Source of the DNA: Luidia sarsii
Lineage: Eukaryota; Echinodermata; Asteroidea; Paxillosida; Luidiidae
Assembly: GCA_949987565.1 (NCBI GenBank)
Contig: OX465102.1
Coordinates: forward strand, 19,355,493-19,419,492
Length of the DNA stretch: 64,000 nucleotides
Direction: 5' to 3'
Shown here: one piece after another, positions 1-12,114 of the stretch
Position numbering within the stretch: position 1 is the stretch's first letter
How the letters are laid out: every line of letters starts with the position of its first letter
Translations under genes and position numbers: made by a program
The notes under the pieces: generated by a model
Databases searched by the model: none
Seen by the model: the letters and a program-made list of their open reading frames with translations, nothing else
Told to the model about the DNA's origin: nothing

Positions 1-574
1 ATGCCAGCACAACATGCCAGCATTGAAGTGACTCGGGCACATCGGTCACCTGAAGAAAGTTCTTCCAGTGGTCGTCGAACGACAGGGCAAAGCGTCAGGG
101 TATTAGTCCTTTATTTAAAACAAACGGCTCTGTCAGAGTCACACATGTTCAAAAAAGTGAAGGGCAATATCACCCCTTAAAGGCTTTTTTCCTTCATGAG
201 AATTCATACAATAATTATGGAATTGAAAAATAGTCCTTATTGCAAAAACATACTGCTGTTTTCAGAGCCACACTTCTTCAAAAAGTGAAGGGAATGCCTT
301 ATCAAAGAATTAATTTTTATTCTGAATGCGAATTTTATACAAAACACCAAACTGAATTATAGCACATTAATGGAATAGAAAAAAATAATACCAGAATTAG
401 GCCTATAAGGGTTGATAATTGAGGGTATCTGTTAAGGGATGGTTTTGCGGAGGGTAGCATACATGTAGATCAAGGAGAGGGTAGTTCAATTTGGGGTCAC
501 CGTGAGAGGATGGGTATAGATAGAGGGGTATTAGGGAAATTGTAAGACTGTTAAGAATCATTCAAGATCTGCAG

Positions 575-1110
575 GTATCCTTCAACCAGGACCGAGTGCG
601 GGCATTTGCCAGACGAACGGAAACACTCAAGAGACTGTCTGATGCCCAACATAAAATTACGATGAATGATTTATCAATGATTAGGAACTCTGCACTCAAG
701 GTACATGTTTGGGCTGGGATTTCCATGTTGCAACTGCCATAGGCATTTTCGATTGGATCATGGATGGAGAATTTTATGCTAACACCATCCTCCGACATTG
801 GCTGAAGCCTATCTGGATCCATCATTTCCGGACGGGCATCGATTTCAGCAGGACAACTGTCCGATGCATTTATGCCGCAAAGCGCAGCGCGTCATGGAGG
901 AGTTGGAGAACAATTGGTTGGAAAACCCCTACTGAATCGCCAGACATGAATCCCATGGAGAACGTGTGGGCAGAACTGAAACATCACTTGCGGAGGCATG
1001 TCAAACCAGCGTCCAAAGCAGAGCTGATCAAGGGCATCTGGCGGGACAAAATGCCAGCACAACATGCCAGCATTGAAGTGACTCAGGCACATCGGTCACC
1101 TGAAGAAAGT
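575..1110 (+). pseudogene. Tc1/mariner transposase fragment, copy 1
   Basis: This is the C-terminal part of a Tc1-type DDE transposase, which cuts and pastes transposon DNA in the nucleus. Readable pieces in different frames are SFNQDRVRAFARR near 578, KVHVWAGIS near 700, WIMDGEFYANTILRHWLKP near 757-810, HRFQQDN near 838, and SPDMNPMENVWAELK near 935-985. The last is the classic Tc1 block around the third catalytic acidic residue. At least two frameshifts separate these blocks, so no functional protein can be made. The N-terminal paired-type DNA-binding region is absent. Terminal inverted repeats were not identified. The unit repeats downstream with the same lesions. Confidence 0.85.
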
Positions 1111-1624
1111 TCTTCCAGTGGTCGTCGAACGACAGGGCAAAGCGTCAGGGTATTAGTCCTTTATTTAAAACAAACGGCTCTGTCAGAGTCACACATGTTC
1201 AAAAAAGTGAAGGGCAATATCACCCCTTAAAGGCTTTTTTCCTTCATGAGAATTCATACAATAATTATGGAATTGAAAAATAGTCCTTATTGCAAAAACA
1301 TACTGCTGTTTTCAGAGCCACACTTCTTCAAAAAGTGAAGGGAATGCCTTATCAAAGAATTAATTTTTATTCTGAATGCGAATTTTATACAAAACACCAA
1401 ACTGAATTAAAGCACATTAATGGAATAGAAAAAAATAATACCAGAATTAGGCCTATAAGGGTTGATAATTGAGGGTATCTGTTAAGGGATGGTTTCGCGG
1501 AGGGTAGCATAGATCAAGGAGAGGGTAGTTCAATTTGGGGTCACCGTGAGAGGATTGGTATAGATAGAGGGGTATTAGGGAAATTGTAAGACTGTTAAGA
1601 ATCATTCAAGATCTGCAGGTATCC

Positions 1625-2165
1625 TTCAACCAGGACCGAGTGCGGGCATTTGCCAGACGAACGGAAACACTTAAGAGACTGTCTGATGCCCAACATAAAA
1701 TTACGATGAATGATTTATCAATGATTAGGAACTCTGCACTCAAGGTACATGTTTGGGCCATAGGCATTTTCGATTGGATCATGGATGGAGAATTTTATGC
1801 TAACACCATCCTCCGACATTGGCTGAAGCCTATCTGGACCCATCATTTCCGGACGGGCATCGATTTCAGCAGGACAACTGTCCGATGCATTTATGCCGCA
1901 AAGCGCAGCGCGTCATGGAGGAGTTGGAGAACAATTGGTTGGAAAACCCCTACTGAATCGCCAGACATGAATCCCATGGAGAACGTGTGGGCAGAACTGA
2001 AACATCACTTGCGGAGGCATGTCAAACCAGCGTCCAAAGCAGAGCTGATCAAGGGCATCTGGCGGGACAACATGCCAGCATCGAAGTGCCGCAGGCACAC
2101 CGGTCACCTGAAGGTTTTTCCAGTGGTCGTCGAACGACAGGGCAAAGCATCAGGGTATTAGTCCT
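1625..2165 (+). pseudogene. Tc1/mariner transposase fragment, copy 2
   Basis: This is the second tandem copy of the same Tc1 remnant. A 26-base deletion near 1757 joins the KVHVWA frame to the WIMDGEFY frame, so an open frame of 173 codons from 1640 now spans both blocks. The frame shift before the QQDN segment is kept from copy 1, so the catalytic core is still broken. The C-terminal block SPDMNPMENVWAELK is present. The open frame is therefore an accident of deletion rather than a restored gene. Confidence 0.83.
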
Positions 2166-2437
2166 TTATTCAAAACAAACGGCTGTCAGAGTCACACCTT
2201 AAAGGCTTTTTTCCCTAATGAGAATTCATACAACTTACAATACACCAAATTGAATCGAGAACAATAATAATGGAATTGCAAAAACATACTGCTGTTTTCA
2301 GAGCCATTTATTTAAAGAGTGAAGGGGAATGCCTTATCAAAGAATTCTTTTTATTCTGAATGCGAATTTTATACAATACACCAAACTGAATTATAGAACA
2401 TTAAGGGAATAGACAAAAAAATTCCAGAATTAGGCCT

Positions 2438-3210
2438 AAAATCCGCAATCGCAATAATATTGTTCCCTTCTATGAGGACACTAACTGCACCGTGGCATTA
2501 GAACATTTAACTTACCATTCTTGTCAACACTTCAGTGAATTACTATTATTCCACTGTTTTGCGCTCCCCAGAAGACCGACACAAGCAGCTTGCTTATTAA
2601 TTTGTATTTACTACTGACTGTTGAACGACACATGCTGCAAAGAATTGTGGCACAAGTAGAAAACCCTCCCCACGTGGCTTCCACAAGAAAACAAATTTCC
2701 GAACGTGTTTATCGACTCAAATTAAACTGTCTATAATGCAATGTACACTAGTTCAGTAGATGTCTGACTTCGCAGTCTAAAATAAGTGATGTATGCAAAC
2801 AAATCATGGGATGTGAGCAGGAGCATCAGCAAGGGTTGAAAAGGTTGTCAGAAAGATAACTGAGTGACTAATGTCACAAAGGGTCACTGAGGGTTTTATT
2901 ATATGAAATATTAATGCTAGTTTAGGCCTAAGTATAAAATGAAATTATTCTAAAGCCCTGGCAGGATTTTCTGTTGCTCTTCATTCAAGTTTCAAGTTAC
3001 TTCTCAGATTATAATTCTCACGACTGATAACATTCAAGTACAAGTCTCCATGTAATATTTTTCACCCTAACCTTAGATTTAATTTCCTTCTTTAATCTTG
3101 AAATAGAAAGAACTGGTCACGACTCTTCAAGCTGTACGCACCGTGAGGAAAGGTGGGGGCTTAATGCAATTGCTTACGTATTTTATTTTAATCGGGAGTT
3201 CAGTAGATTT
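2438..3210. other. Intergenic AT-rich stretch
   Basis: No coding pattern, RNA gene or clear repeat was recognised between the end of the tandem array and the short duplication at 3211. Confidence 0.5.
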
Positions 3211-3515
3211 CTTAGGGAATCAAATGTGGTACAATTGAAACAGCTTCAGATCTTTCTGTCAGTGCTTGAAAGGCACATTTACGGTAACATCCAACATCAA
3301 TGGGCCATGATGGAGACATTTTTCACATGCATTACATATCAATGATACCTTAAAAAAAAAAATGTTTTCTTAGGGAATCAAATGTGGTACAATTAAAACA
3401 GCTTCAGATCTTTCTGTCAGTGCTTGACAGGCACATTTACAGTAACATCTAACATCAATGGGCCATGATGGAGACATTTTTCATATGCATTACATATCAA
3501 TGATACCTTAAAAAA
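3211..3515 (+). repeat. 158-bp tandem duplication
   Basis: The segment beginning CTTAGGGAATCAAATG at 3211 is repeated from 3369 with only a few substitutions. Each copy ends at a short A-rich run (3351 and 3510). It is a simple local duplication with no coding content seen. Confidence 0.9.
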
Positions 3516-3563
3516 CACCTTAAGATAAAAAAATATTTATTTCAGACTCAAACACGAGTTGAG

Positions 3564-3660
3564 TACGTCACGTAATTCACTGCCCAATAGCGCGTAACCT
3601 CACTAACACGAGTTCCTATTGGCTAGACTGAGATGGTTTGCCTGCCGGATAAAAGACCTG
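3564..3660 (+). promoter_or_regulatory. Promoter-like cluster upstream of the P2X7-like exon
   Basis: Within 100 bases there is a CRE-like TACGTCA (3564-3570), CCAAT (3584-3588), an inverted CCAAT box ATTGG (3618-3622) and a TATA-like ATAAAA (3649-3654). The order and spacing resemble a TATA/CCAAT core promoter reading rightward. The nearest downstream start codon is at 4059. Promoter activity is inferred from motifs only. Confidence 0.4.
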
Positions 3661-4058
3661 CTCTGGAGGAAATGCTATGCCATCTAGTAGAGGTTTGAAG
3701 CAATTTTGAACCCTTAATGGTTATTCTCATGGTCGGTTTGGGGCATGTACAAGATTTACATTTTGTTTAAAGGGGATATGCAGTGCTCAGTAGCATTTTA
3801 GTCCAATGTGTATCATATGCTAGATTTAACTTATTTCTACCCCAAAAACATAGTAAAGTTATTTTGTAATGGTTAGATATTGTGTAAAAAAGAAAGAAAA
3901 GACGCAGGTTTTTGAAGCTGCGCGAGACCCAAATAAAAAAACAACCGTCGGATCCTTCTGTCCCGAGTCCAGGAATTGTGACGTGTAAAAACGGACCCAT
4001 ATGTTCAACGGCTGCTTGCTGCGCTACCGTACTTGTTATACTGTAGTTGCGTGAAAAC

Positions 4059-4320
4059 ATGTCCGACTCCGAACAAAGCAGCTGTTTAAATGTCGATGTT
4101 TTCAGTGACAATGAGGGGCCCGGGGCCCAGTGACCAGTTGTCATGTTCCTCATACTCATTGGATGAGGAACATGACAATTCTGGTGATCATGTCCAAGAA
4201 AGGCAAGAGATTCAACCGTACCAGTTCGAGCCAGAATTGACAGATCAGGAGATTGAGGATCGGGAACGTGAAGCCAGCACTGCGGCTAGTCATGGTGATC
4301 GAAAACTGGACACAAATTGG
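4059..4320 (+). CDS. First exon resembling P2X7-intracellular-domain-like proteins (probable frameshift)
   Basis: An ATG at 4059 opens MSDSEQSSCLNV but hits TGA at 4131. An overlapping frame from 4090 continues with an acidic stretch, IQPYQFEPELTDQEIEDRE, and DRKLDTNW at 4320. The pattern 'QPYxFEPE ... D(R)xxxTxW' followed by a cysteine-rich zinc-binding exon is typical of the multicopy animal proteins that share the C-terminal ballast domain of P2X7 receptors. A GTAATG donor at 4320-4321 splits the Trp codon, as expected for a first exon. The Cys-rich exon was not found downstream. The frame change near 4130 suggests a pseudogene or an unusual start. Family assignment is from memory of the motif; moderate confidence. 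Confidence 0.45.
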
Positions 4321-4626
4321 TAATGATAATTTCATCCCGTTTTATAATAATGCTTGTTTGTATTTGCCAGAAGGTGTTATGTAAGTCTACCTTTAAATAA
4401 TCACAGATTTCGATTTCTCGTGGGGTTTGAAGTCTCTTACTCTTCTTAGATTTAGAGCATACAGCGTCAGCCCGGTTTACACGGAGCCATGTTGTGTGCA
4501 CAGTACATTACAATCCCGTACATACAGTACTGTAGGCCGATGCACAACTTGCTCGCACGGTCGATTGTATGCGTGGCACCGGAAAGTAGTCCACGTCCGC
4601 CAGTGCAATATATTCCTTATTTACGT

Positions 4627-4812
4627 GCATACTATGGATTAATCCCCTCTTTTCTTACGTCTTCCCTGTCCCTTCCCCCTTTTATCTCCCATCTCTCTCC
4701 TGTCCCTTTGATACCCACCCCTTTGTTTGTTTTCTCTTTGATCTCCCCTCTGCTTCCCACTCCCGTTTTATCTTTGTGAAACTGAAAGGTCCTGCCACTG
4801 CTATGCTAGGAT
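4627..4812 (+). repeat. Pyrimidine-rich tract with a decayed arm of the hairpin retroelement
   Basis: A 150-base CT-rich run is followed by GAAAGGTCCTGCC and GCTAGGATGATCG. This echoes the right arm of the short retroelement at 40563-40918, which has a similar CT-rich middle. It is a degraded copy. Confidence 0.45.
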
Positions 4813-4814
4813 GA

Positions 4815-5060
4815 TCGTAACATACATGTACATGTACGTAGGGGTACATGTGTACGTAGTATAGTATGGTATATAATGTGCAGTGTACATGTACAGTACT
4901 GTGCATGTATATGTACAGTATACACAACACATGTGCATTGTGTACACTGCACATGTACAATGTACATCCACATGTACAAGTACATGTATACTGCACACTC
5001 ATCGTACGTATATGTATAATGTACATGTACAATAATGTACAGTATTTGTACAGAAAACTT
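4815..5060. repeat. TACATGTAC-rich palindromic simple repeat
   Basis: ACATGTAC/GTACATGT words recur about every 10-20 bases, producing many overlapping short palindromes. Long open frames on both strands here are repeat artefacts (alternating Tyr, Met, Cys, Thr and Val codons). Similar tracts lie at 57695-57815 and 57990-58110. Confidence 0.8.
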
Positions 5061-8000
5061 TGTGACAGGGAACAAGACTAATTGAAACCACAATCAATGC
5101 TAGAATCTGGGCACTCGACTATCGTGCTACATAATAATGCGCGACGCGGAGTGATTCAGTTACTGCTTGCCGGAACTGTGCATCACAGGCACAACTTTCG
5201 TGTCCGTTCTTACGCGTCACGTTTTATCCATTATTTGTTTGCTGCCCTCACTGACGTTATTTCGCCATTTCAATGAGGAATCCAATTCGGGCCTATACAA
5301 AAACACTCGAAAATCACCTTTTATAAAAAACAAAAACAAACAAAAAACACTTATACTTAGTAAAGCATTACAACACCGGTGCATATCCCCTTTAATGAGC
5401 TGCCAAACTGAACATGAATCGTTAATGGGTTTCTCACGGTGACTTATCAGTAGAAATTGTGACGATCAGACTTGAACGAGTCTACTCGCACATGCATGTG
5501 GTTTTCGTTCCCCGTCTTATTATTCTTATCTCTCTAATTTTCCCATCATCATTATTAATACCACGTGTATAATTTTTGTCAGCCCTTCACACGTTTGTAA
5601 TAATTATTGCATAATTAATCGTGTCTCAACTACATGTACTGTATTAACGTTTAAAACACCTGGATGTATAAGACAATGGTGTATGTGACCGTGACTGCAA
5701 CAGCTCTCTCCGGCTGCCGATTACTTTTACACAATCCACCAAATTTGAGAGAGCAAGATTTGCACAGTGCCTCTTTTACACCTCTCAGTTTACACCTCTT
5801 TTACAATCTTTTTTTCACTCTTTCTCTGATTGTTCTCTCTCTCCTCTACCTTTTTTCTCTTTTCTCTTTCTTCTTTCCTCTTTTGTCTTTATATTTCTCT
5901 TGCCCTCAATAGTTAATATCTGAATAAATTATAATCATCCAATCATAATTTTTCAGGTCAGAGCTTGTCTCCTTTCTGTTGTGCCAACTTTTATGATAAG
6001 TAGTTAAGGCCTCTGGGGATGGTGAGAAACCTTCCTTGGCTAGAAGCACTTAAGAGATAAATCACTTATCTGAGTGTCAGGGGCACAGGGGTCGACAGTA
6101 AGATTGACCTACGTTAAGTTGGCTACGGACCTGTAATCCAGACCAGACATTTGCGCAGATGCGTGCTGCAGTCTTCGATCTTTTAGAAGAAACGGATAGT
6201 GTAGGTATAGGTAAGCCACGCCAAAACAAAGAAAAAAAGATGGGAATTTAAGCATTCTCCAGGGAATTTTTAAGGTCCGACTCAAACAAAAATCAAGGTC
6301 TGTATCAGTTGGAGCACCAACAGAAAATGTCAAAAATGGAAATCAGCCATTCATGATTCAACAAATGATGCAAATACTTCAGTTTAAGTGGTCAGATGGG
6401 ACGAGATGCAGGAATCCCTGTTCCTTACCCCCACAATAATTATCAAAGACCACATCTTGCTTCAGCGATATGCCATCTCTGAGGACAAAATGGCCACTTG
6501 GAACGTTTCTGCAATGTATCAAATAAACAGCAGAAAAACTAATTACCTCTGCTATTAATGGCCACATAGCAGAGGAAGTTGAAACTGGCCTCTTTCCCCA
6601 TCTTTTGAATTATTCAATAATCGTTAAGATTTATCTCAATATGCAAATAATACAAAACCTATAAACTGGGGCCAATTTTATTTGGGGGGAATTTATACAC
6701 AATGCATTTTGATGTTATGTAAATTAGAAATTTAAAACAAAAACCAAATTCCTCATTAAACAAACAGCGCGGTGGCGCTGTTCCTGACATAAAACCTTGA
6801 GGCCATTCAGTCAATCAGAGACAATTCTTACCCAGCCTATGTAGGCAATGCAATCCGGGTTGTTTCACAAAATTATGGCCCCCATAAAAACGACATGAAG
6901 CAGTTTAAACCATGTTGATATTAAGAATTACAGAGAATTTTAGTCACTGTAAGATTCAGAGTTGAAAGGAGTTCCCACGTAACCCCCCCCCCCCCCCTCT
7001 GGCTAGCAGCCTGAAACATTTAGTTATCCAAGAAAAATAATTGGTTGTCCTGAGATGTTGAACAACTGCTTCAGCAAGCCCTGGTGAATCACATCGTATA
7101 CTTAACACGCCATTTATAAGAATGATGCTAAAGGCGGCGAGACAAAATAGTCACCATTTCCAACGGCAGATGGACATGTTATCCTGAAGTGGTGACGTTG
7201 ACCATTCAGGCCACGATCAAAACAAGTTGGCTCAATGTAGTGTGCTGAGCTAGATAGAGTGCTCGTTGGTCCTGACCATTTCGCCTGAGTCTGCTTAACT
7301 TTCTAATAAATTTGGGGTCAGTACGAAAACGATAGACTAAAACCTATCTGTAGTGTTGATTCAGCAGCTTAATACAATACAGGTCATTGACATTCTAGCA
7401 TTTTAGTTTGTGCTAGGTATACGACGTTACACACAGCCAATTCGCGTGCCAAAGAGAAATGGAATGTGGTTGCTGAGCTGATCTCTGGTAATAATGGGAT
7501 GGGTGCAACATCTTTCCTTCCTCCATGATCTTACCTACAACACGGTAAATCAAAGGGGAAACGGGCATTAATCTGTTCTAATTAAATAATTCTTAGACTC
7601 ACTTAAACTTATAAAAAACCTAAAAATCCACTACATCAGCCATTTCACGATATCATTTGCACCTAGAACCATTTGCCCATCAATGACATCATGTAGATAT
7701 AGATACTAAGAAATAAATATTCATGACTTTAAACGCGTTTCCTGAACTTCTTGTAGCTGTTTAGGACTAACGCCGTTCCAACGATAGAGGGCGCATTTAA
7801 TTCATGCCTTCACGGCCGTTTAATGCCAAATTTTCAACTTGTGGCTCCTCCCGACTTCCTCCCTCGCCGGTCCGTACTCCCGACCAACTTTTCGTTGAGC
7901 CCAGATAAGCGGGTTTCCAGGTACACCTTGGTGGAAGTTTGTTTGAATTATTCCTTTGAATCATGCAACCCCTGCAGGGCCGACAAGAGCGAACCTTAAT

Positions 8001-8950
8001 GGACCATAGGACAGGCAGTAAAGAAGGCGCAATCCCGGTTGAGCATATCTAAGCATGTTATGCGTCTAACTACCACTCTGTTAAGAAAACTCTTGCTCAA
8101 TGAAAGAATCAAATGGCGGCGCCTATAGAGAGGGGAGAACGAGGACGGTTACTACATTACACACAACCAGATCACTTGATCCAAAAAGTGCGACTGCAGG
8201 ATAATAACTGTACTACGGATGTCTTGCCAGCGCACCCAGATTAAAATCACCAAGGAAAATCACCCCGTGCGTCTGCGTTATTCCTTTCCTTTCAAACTCC
8301 CCGCAGTGTGACACTTGGGCTCTCTTAATCTGACCGGACCAATTGTCTCAGACGTCCGTTCGTATCAGCGTCCAACTCAAAAGTACCCTGGCTAGCACCC
8401 CATCGCGTAGACTAACTCACCCAAAACGGGTGGGGGCGCTGTTCCCTGGTAGGGGTGCAGCAGACAAAATCCATCCAAGATGGCTCCGCCGAGCTGATTA
8501 TCATAAAGTGTGTACCCACAACTATTTTTTTAATAAGGGGTCTTTGGAGGTTAATTAACTGATACATTGTAGAACAAGTGAAGCTTAAGACAACCTGGGG
8601 GTTCACTCTTCAATTTGGTATGTAATTTGGACAATATCTGGCTTTAAATGTGGCCCTATTTGGCTGTGGAAGTGGAGGGGTCCATCCCAAAATCCTTGCA
8701 GAAATTCGGCTTGAACGGCTACACATTTTGGGGGTGTTTTTTTTCTGCGGGTAATTAGCAAAAAATCTAATCGGCTAAGAGCACTAAAATTGAAACGAAT
8801 CTGAGAGATGAAGCTCCAAACTACAATTTTAAGTATAGCTACAAGAACTGAGAGACTTTTGGGCATGGGATAATTGGCTTTGAAAGTGGGTGTTTTTGTA
8901 CAGTGTTCAATGGGAGCTCTATTTAGTGTTCTGCACCCATAGAGTCACAG
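5061..8950. other. Long stretch without recognisable genes
   Basis: Contents seen: a CT-rich tract at 5780-5910, a C homopolymer near 6985, and mixed AT-rich DNA. An AAAGGGGATATGCA word near 3769 recurs inverted near 5385 (14 bases plus weaker flanking similarity), possibly the ends of one element around the P2X7-like exon. Short open frames give no family signal. Confidence 0.4.
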
Positions 8951-8951
8951 C

Positions 8952-9191
8952 CATAGGCCGTTTTCGAAATGGAGGCTTAGGCTCGGGATCAGGCTTCGTC
9001 TCCGTCTGACAAAACCTGAAAATCCGGGTTGTGCTTTGTTTCCGAATTTGAAGGTTTGTTGGCTAGGTACAGGGTATTCCCCAAGAAACTGGGGCCAAAC
9101 GCTTTTTTTTTTAGATGCCTGTGATGTTATAACGAGTAAGACAAATATAGCCTAAGCCTGAGCCTAAGCCTTCATTTCTAAAACAGGCATA
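8952..9191. mobile_element. MITE with ~33-bp terminal inverted repeats
   Basis: The left end, with core GAAATGGAGGCTTAGGCTC (from 8966), pairs with the inverted right end GAGCCTAAGCCTTCATTTC (about 9160-9178). The outer bases CATAGGCC/GGCATAG also pair. There is no coding capacity in 240 bases. A target duplication was not clear. Confidence 0.6.
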
Positions 9192-9660
9192 GCGGTGACG
9201 ACGCCTGACTAAATGTGAAACCATGGGCGGAAGTAGATAAACAACGTGCAAAAACTTATGGAGAAATCCCGGAATGATGAATACACGGGTTTACTATTCA
9301 GGAAGTGCGGATGCGCGACTGAGCCTCGAAAATAATCAACATATATGAAAATAATCAACATGGCGGCGTTCGATTCTCAGCAAATCAGACAAGACCCAAA
9401 GTTTGTGTCATCACTCAATGACTCATACAAAATTCCTAGTCCGAGTGAAAAAAAATGAAGGGGTCAAGTGATAGTAGGTCCATGAGGGCAATTCCATGAA
9501 AAACAAATTTTCAAATTGCTCTTAAGTCTCCAAATATTCTCAACAAGTAATACAAATATTTAAATTTTTCAATAAACAAAACATCACAACAAAATGTTGC
9601 ATGTTTATCTGCCAGTGAAAAAATTGCATAATTGCATCGCAGTAATAAAGAAATGTGCTT

Positions 9661-10190
9661 GGCAATTCCATGGTAACGGAAGGACATTCACAGGCAGTTT
9701 TCAATTTCTAAGAACATATATTTCAGAGACTTTACCTAATATTAAAAACAAAATACCATAGTTATGTGACCATTGGTGCTACCTTTCATTTTCACTGAAA
9801 AAAATGTGAGTCAAATCTTACACTGACAAAATATGCATATTAAATGAGGTCGGTAACGGAAGGACGCAAAATGGACATTGGTTTTTCACTCAACACGTAT
9901 TTCCTTTAAATGTTCTGAAGTGTGAGAGTCAATAATGTTGAAAATGTATTGAATAGAATCTATAGCCTGTGCCACAATACCTAATCAGTTCCACTTAAGA
10001 AAAAAAAAGACAAATCTAAATTTGGTTTCGGTAACGGAAGGACGGTAACGGAAGGACCATCGAAATTTACATAGTCAATGTATGGGAGATGACGCAATTG
10101 TTTTTAGTGCTTCAAACAAATACATATGTATACTGGAATGAGTAATGTACAGTTATGTGGCATTATGCATGAGCATGATTTCAAAATTGC
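9661..10190 (+). repeat. Dispersed repeat with spaced GGTAACGGAAGGAC motifs, copy 1
   Basis: Nearly the same sequence recurs at 33580-34020. The 14-base word GGTAACGGAAGGAC occurs at 9672, 9852, 10030 and 10044, that is about every 180 bases and then directly doubled. The rest is AT-rich and non-coding as far as I can tell. Confidence 0.8.
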
Positions 10191-11660
10191 CTACTGATAC
10201 CTGTTCTACACAAAATGTACTGTTCACTTAAAATTAATTACATGAAGGCCTAATTAATGGCTGTATGCACAAGAACAGATTTATCGGAAATATAACTATG
10301 AAGCTGTGACTTTTCTTGAAAGATCACAAACATGACAAAATAACAATCAAAAGGCTTGTGCTTCCACAAATTTGCGTTAGTCAATGGCAACACTACTACT
10401 GTAACTAGAACACTTCTGGAATATGGTATCTCTCACTGTTGTCCATGACTGGTGCTGGAAGAATCTTCAGAATTTGCTCATTGGAAATTACCCCAAACTT
10501 ACCGGTATCTGCTACATCTTTTGCATTGAATACAGCACCCCTTTGGTCACTTTTGTGAAGATGCATGACAGAAAACTCTTAGTCATGAATCTCTGTTATT
10601 GTGTTATAAATATGAGCAATATACTTAAATTAAATTATCTGGCAACTTTGTTTGAACAAATATATTTCACAACAAAATCCCCACATTTCGGAAGGGAAAT
10701 CTCATCAGATGTGTGCAGTGATTGTAGTGCAGGCATCTCAATGAAAGGCATGTAGGAATGGAAGTTGGCATAAGCTGTGTAGTACTAGTTATCAAGTGTA
10801 CATTGAGTATTAGCCCTACACCAAGCAAACTTATATTCCAATTCCTTTCAATCCATTGGTTCACTAAAGACTTACATTTAAAATGTTGACAATATCTAAG
10901 TTCATGTACAGTACGTGTAATTGCACCCTGTCACGCTTGTATTATTTATCGTGTATAGTTTGCATGCGGGCCATAGTTTCAGTAATGTACTCGGGTTCTT
11001 GTCAGGGGCTTTACGCATGCGTTTTCCCGCTGATGTATTGGGCGGTTGGTTCTAGTTCAAGTACATATAAGGTAGCCTATTTGGGCGCATTTTGTAGCGG
11101 TGTACTGTACTAGCAGCGGGAAGTTCAAGCGGTTGCTAGGTACCCTTTGCAGAGAGGAGAGCTGGGCACTTCTCGAGTTGCTTTCAGCCGCTACAGACGC
11201 ATCCCCTCAGTCTCCCAATATTATCGAGTTAGCCATCCAGCCCCACTCTCCAATGCCGAGCACTATACGGGGTAAGAGGAATTAATTGAACTGTACTTGG
11301 GTCACTAGTCTTGCAAGGAGATTATTGCTCGTATTTCTGTAAATTATTCTGTGAATAATTGTGATGTTGGACACCGCCTGGAGGTCCGATTGAATCGTTC
11401 GGAGGCAACACACCCATGGGTATAGAGGAGGTCCTCCTGAGATGGGCACTCAGCTTATGGTGGTCACCGCCTAGGAGTTGAGTCTGGTCAGGACTAGGTG
11501 TTGGGTCTTGATTGTATCTGAATGAATTATGTGCATTGTTCTTTTGTTCACACTACAACCCTGTTTCTGCCCATGTTCTTTCTATTCTGTTTGCTACCCC
11601 CATAGACCAGGATATACTTTCCTAAAAAACTGAGAAGGAAGCCAGTGCTACTGACCAAAT
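10191..11660. other. Gene-poor stretch with a possible TATA-containing segment
   Basis: No coding family was recognised. A TATA-like ACATATAAGG lies near 11063 followed by a GC-richer 200 bases; whether it drives anything is unknown. Confidence 0.35.
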
Positions 11661-11667
11661 TCATACA

Positions 11668-12100
11668 AAACATATAAAGTGCTCAGCAGGTATCGTCTGG
11701 TAAGCATCCATGCTCATCCAGTTCCCAGCCAAATACCTCCAAGGGCCAGGGGCAGCCGCTGGCTAGTCAGCCTTTGTGTTCACCCATTGAAGATGAAGGG
11801 GATGATGAAGGGGATCCTTGCTGTTCCCAGACCCAGCCAATCCTCCAAGGAGCAGCCGTTGTCTAGTCAGCCTTCGTGCTCATCCAGTGAAAATGAAACC
11901 ATGCAGACAGCCACTTCTGAGAGTGAAAGTTATAGTGACTCGTTGTATGTACCCAATTCTTGTTCAAGTGACGATGGAACTCCCCTAAACGGCGCAGATT
12001 GGATCATTTGGATCAACATTCATCTGATGGCGATTGTGTTGCAAGAAGCCATACTTCCAGATTTGTCAACAAAAGACAGGAGCACCATCTAATTTTCCAG
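11668..12100 (+). pseudogene. Ser/Gln-rich coding remnant with an internal duplication
   Basis: Open-frame pieces read SSKEQPLSSQPSCSSSENE and SDSLYVPNSCSSDDGTP, then in another frame KRRRLDHLDQHSSDGD, a likely basic nuclear-localisation patch. A ~128-base unit encoding 'QPxSSK..QPLxSQP.CSS.E.E' is duplicated (about 11712-11800 and 11828-11900). Frameshifts separate the pieces. It abuts the LINE fragment at 12115 and could be the N-terminus of a nuclear or transposon protein. I do not recognise the family. Confidence 0.4.
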
Positions 12101-12114
12101 TTCTATGACCTGCT

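Larger units (their letters stand above)
1..2437 (+). repeat. Tandem array of ~1.05-kb units, each with a dead Tc1 gene
   Basis: The first 1,050 bases recur head-to-tail from 1051 and again, incompletely, from about 2070 to 2437. Copy 2 lacks about 26 bases near 1757 and 6 bases near 1510 relative to copy 1. Copy 3 lacks about 11 bases at its start. Each unit holds a Tc1-like transposase remnant followed by about 450 AT-rich bases. The array continues left out of the window. Frameshifts shared by copies 1 and 2 show that amplification followed inactivation. Confidence 0.9.

Noticed and set aside
4682..5093. Several overlapping 65-116-codon open frames on both strands
   Set aside because: They lie in TACATGTAC simple repeats; translations are monotonous Tyr/Met/Cys/Thr/Val and reflect stop-free repeat words.
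6379..6567. Minus-strand open frame with VVFDNYCGGKEQGFLHLVP
   Set aside because: It looked domain-like but I could not tie it to a family or to splice sites.
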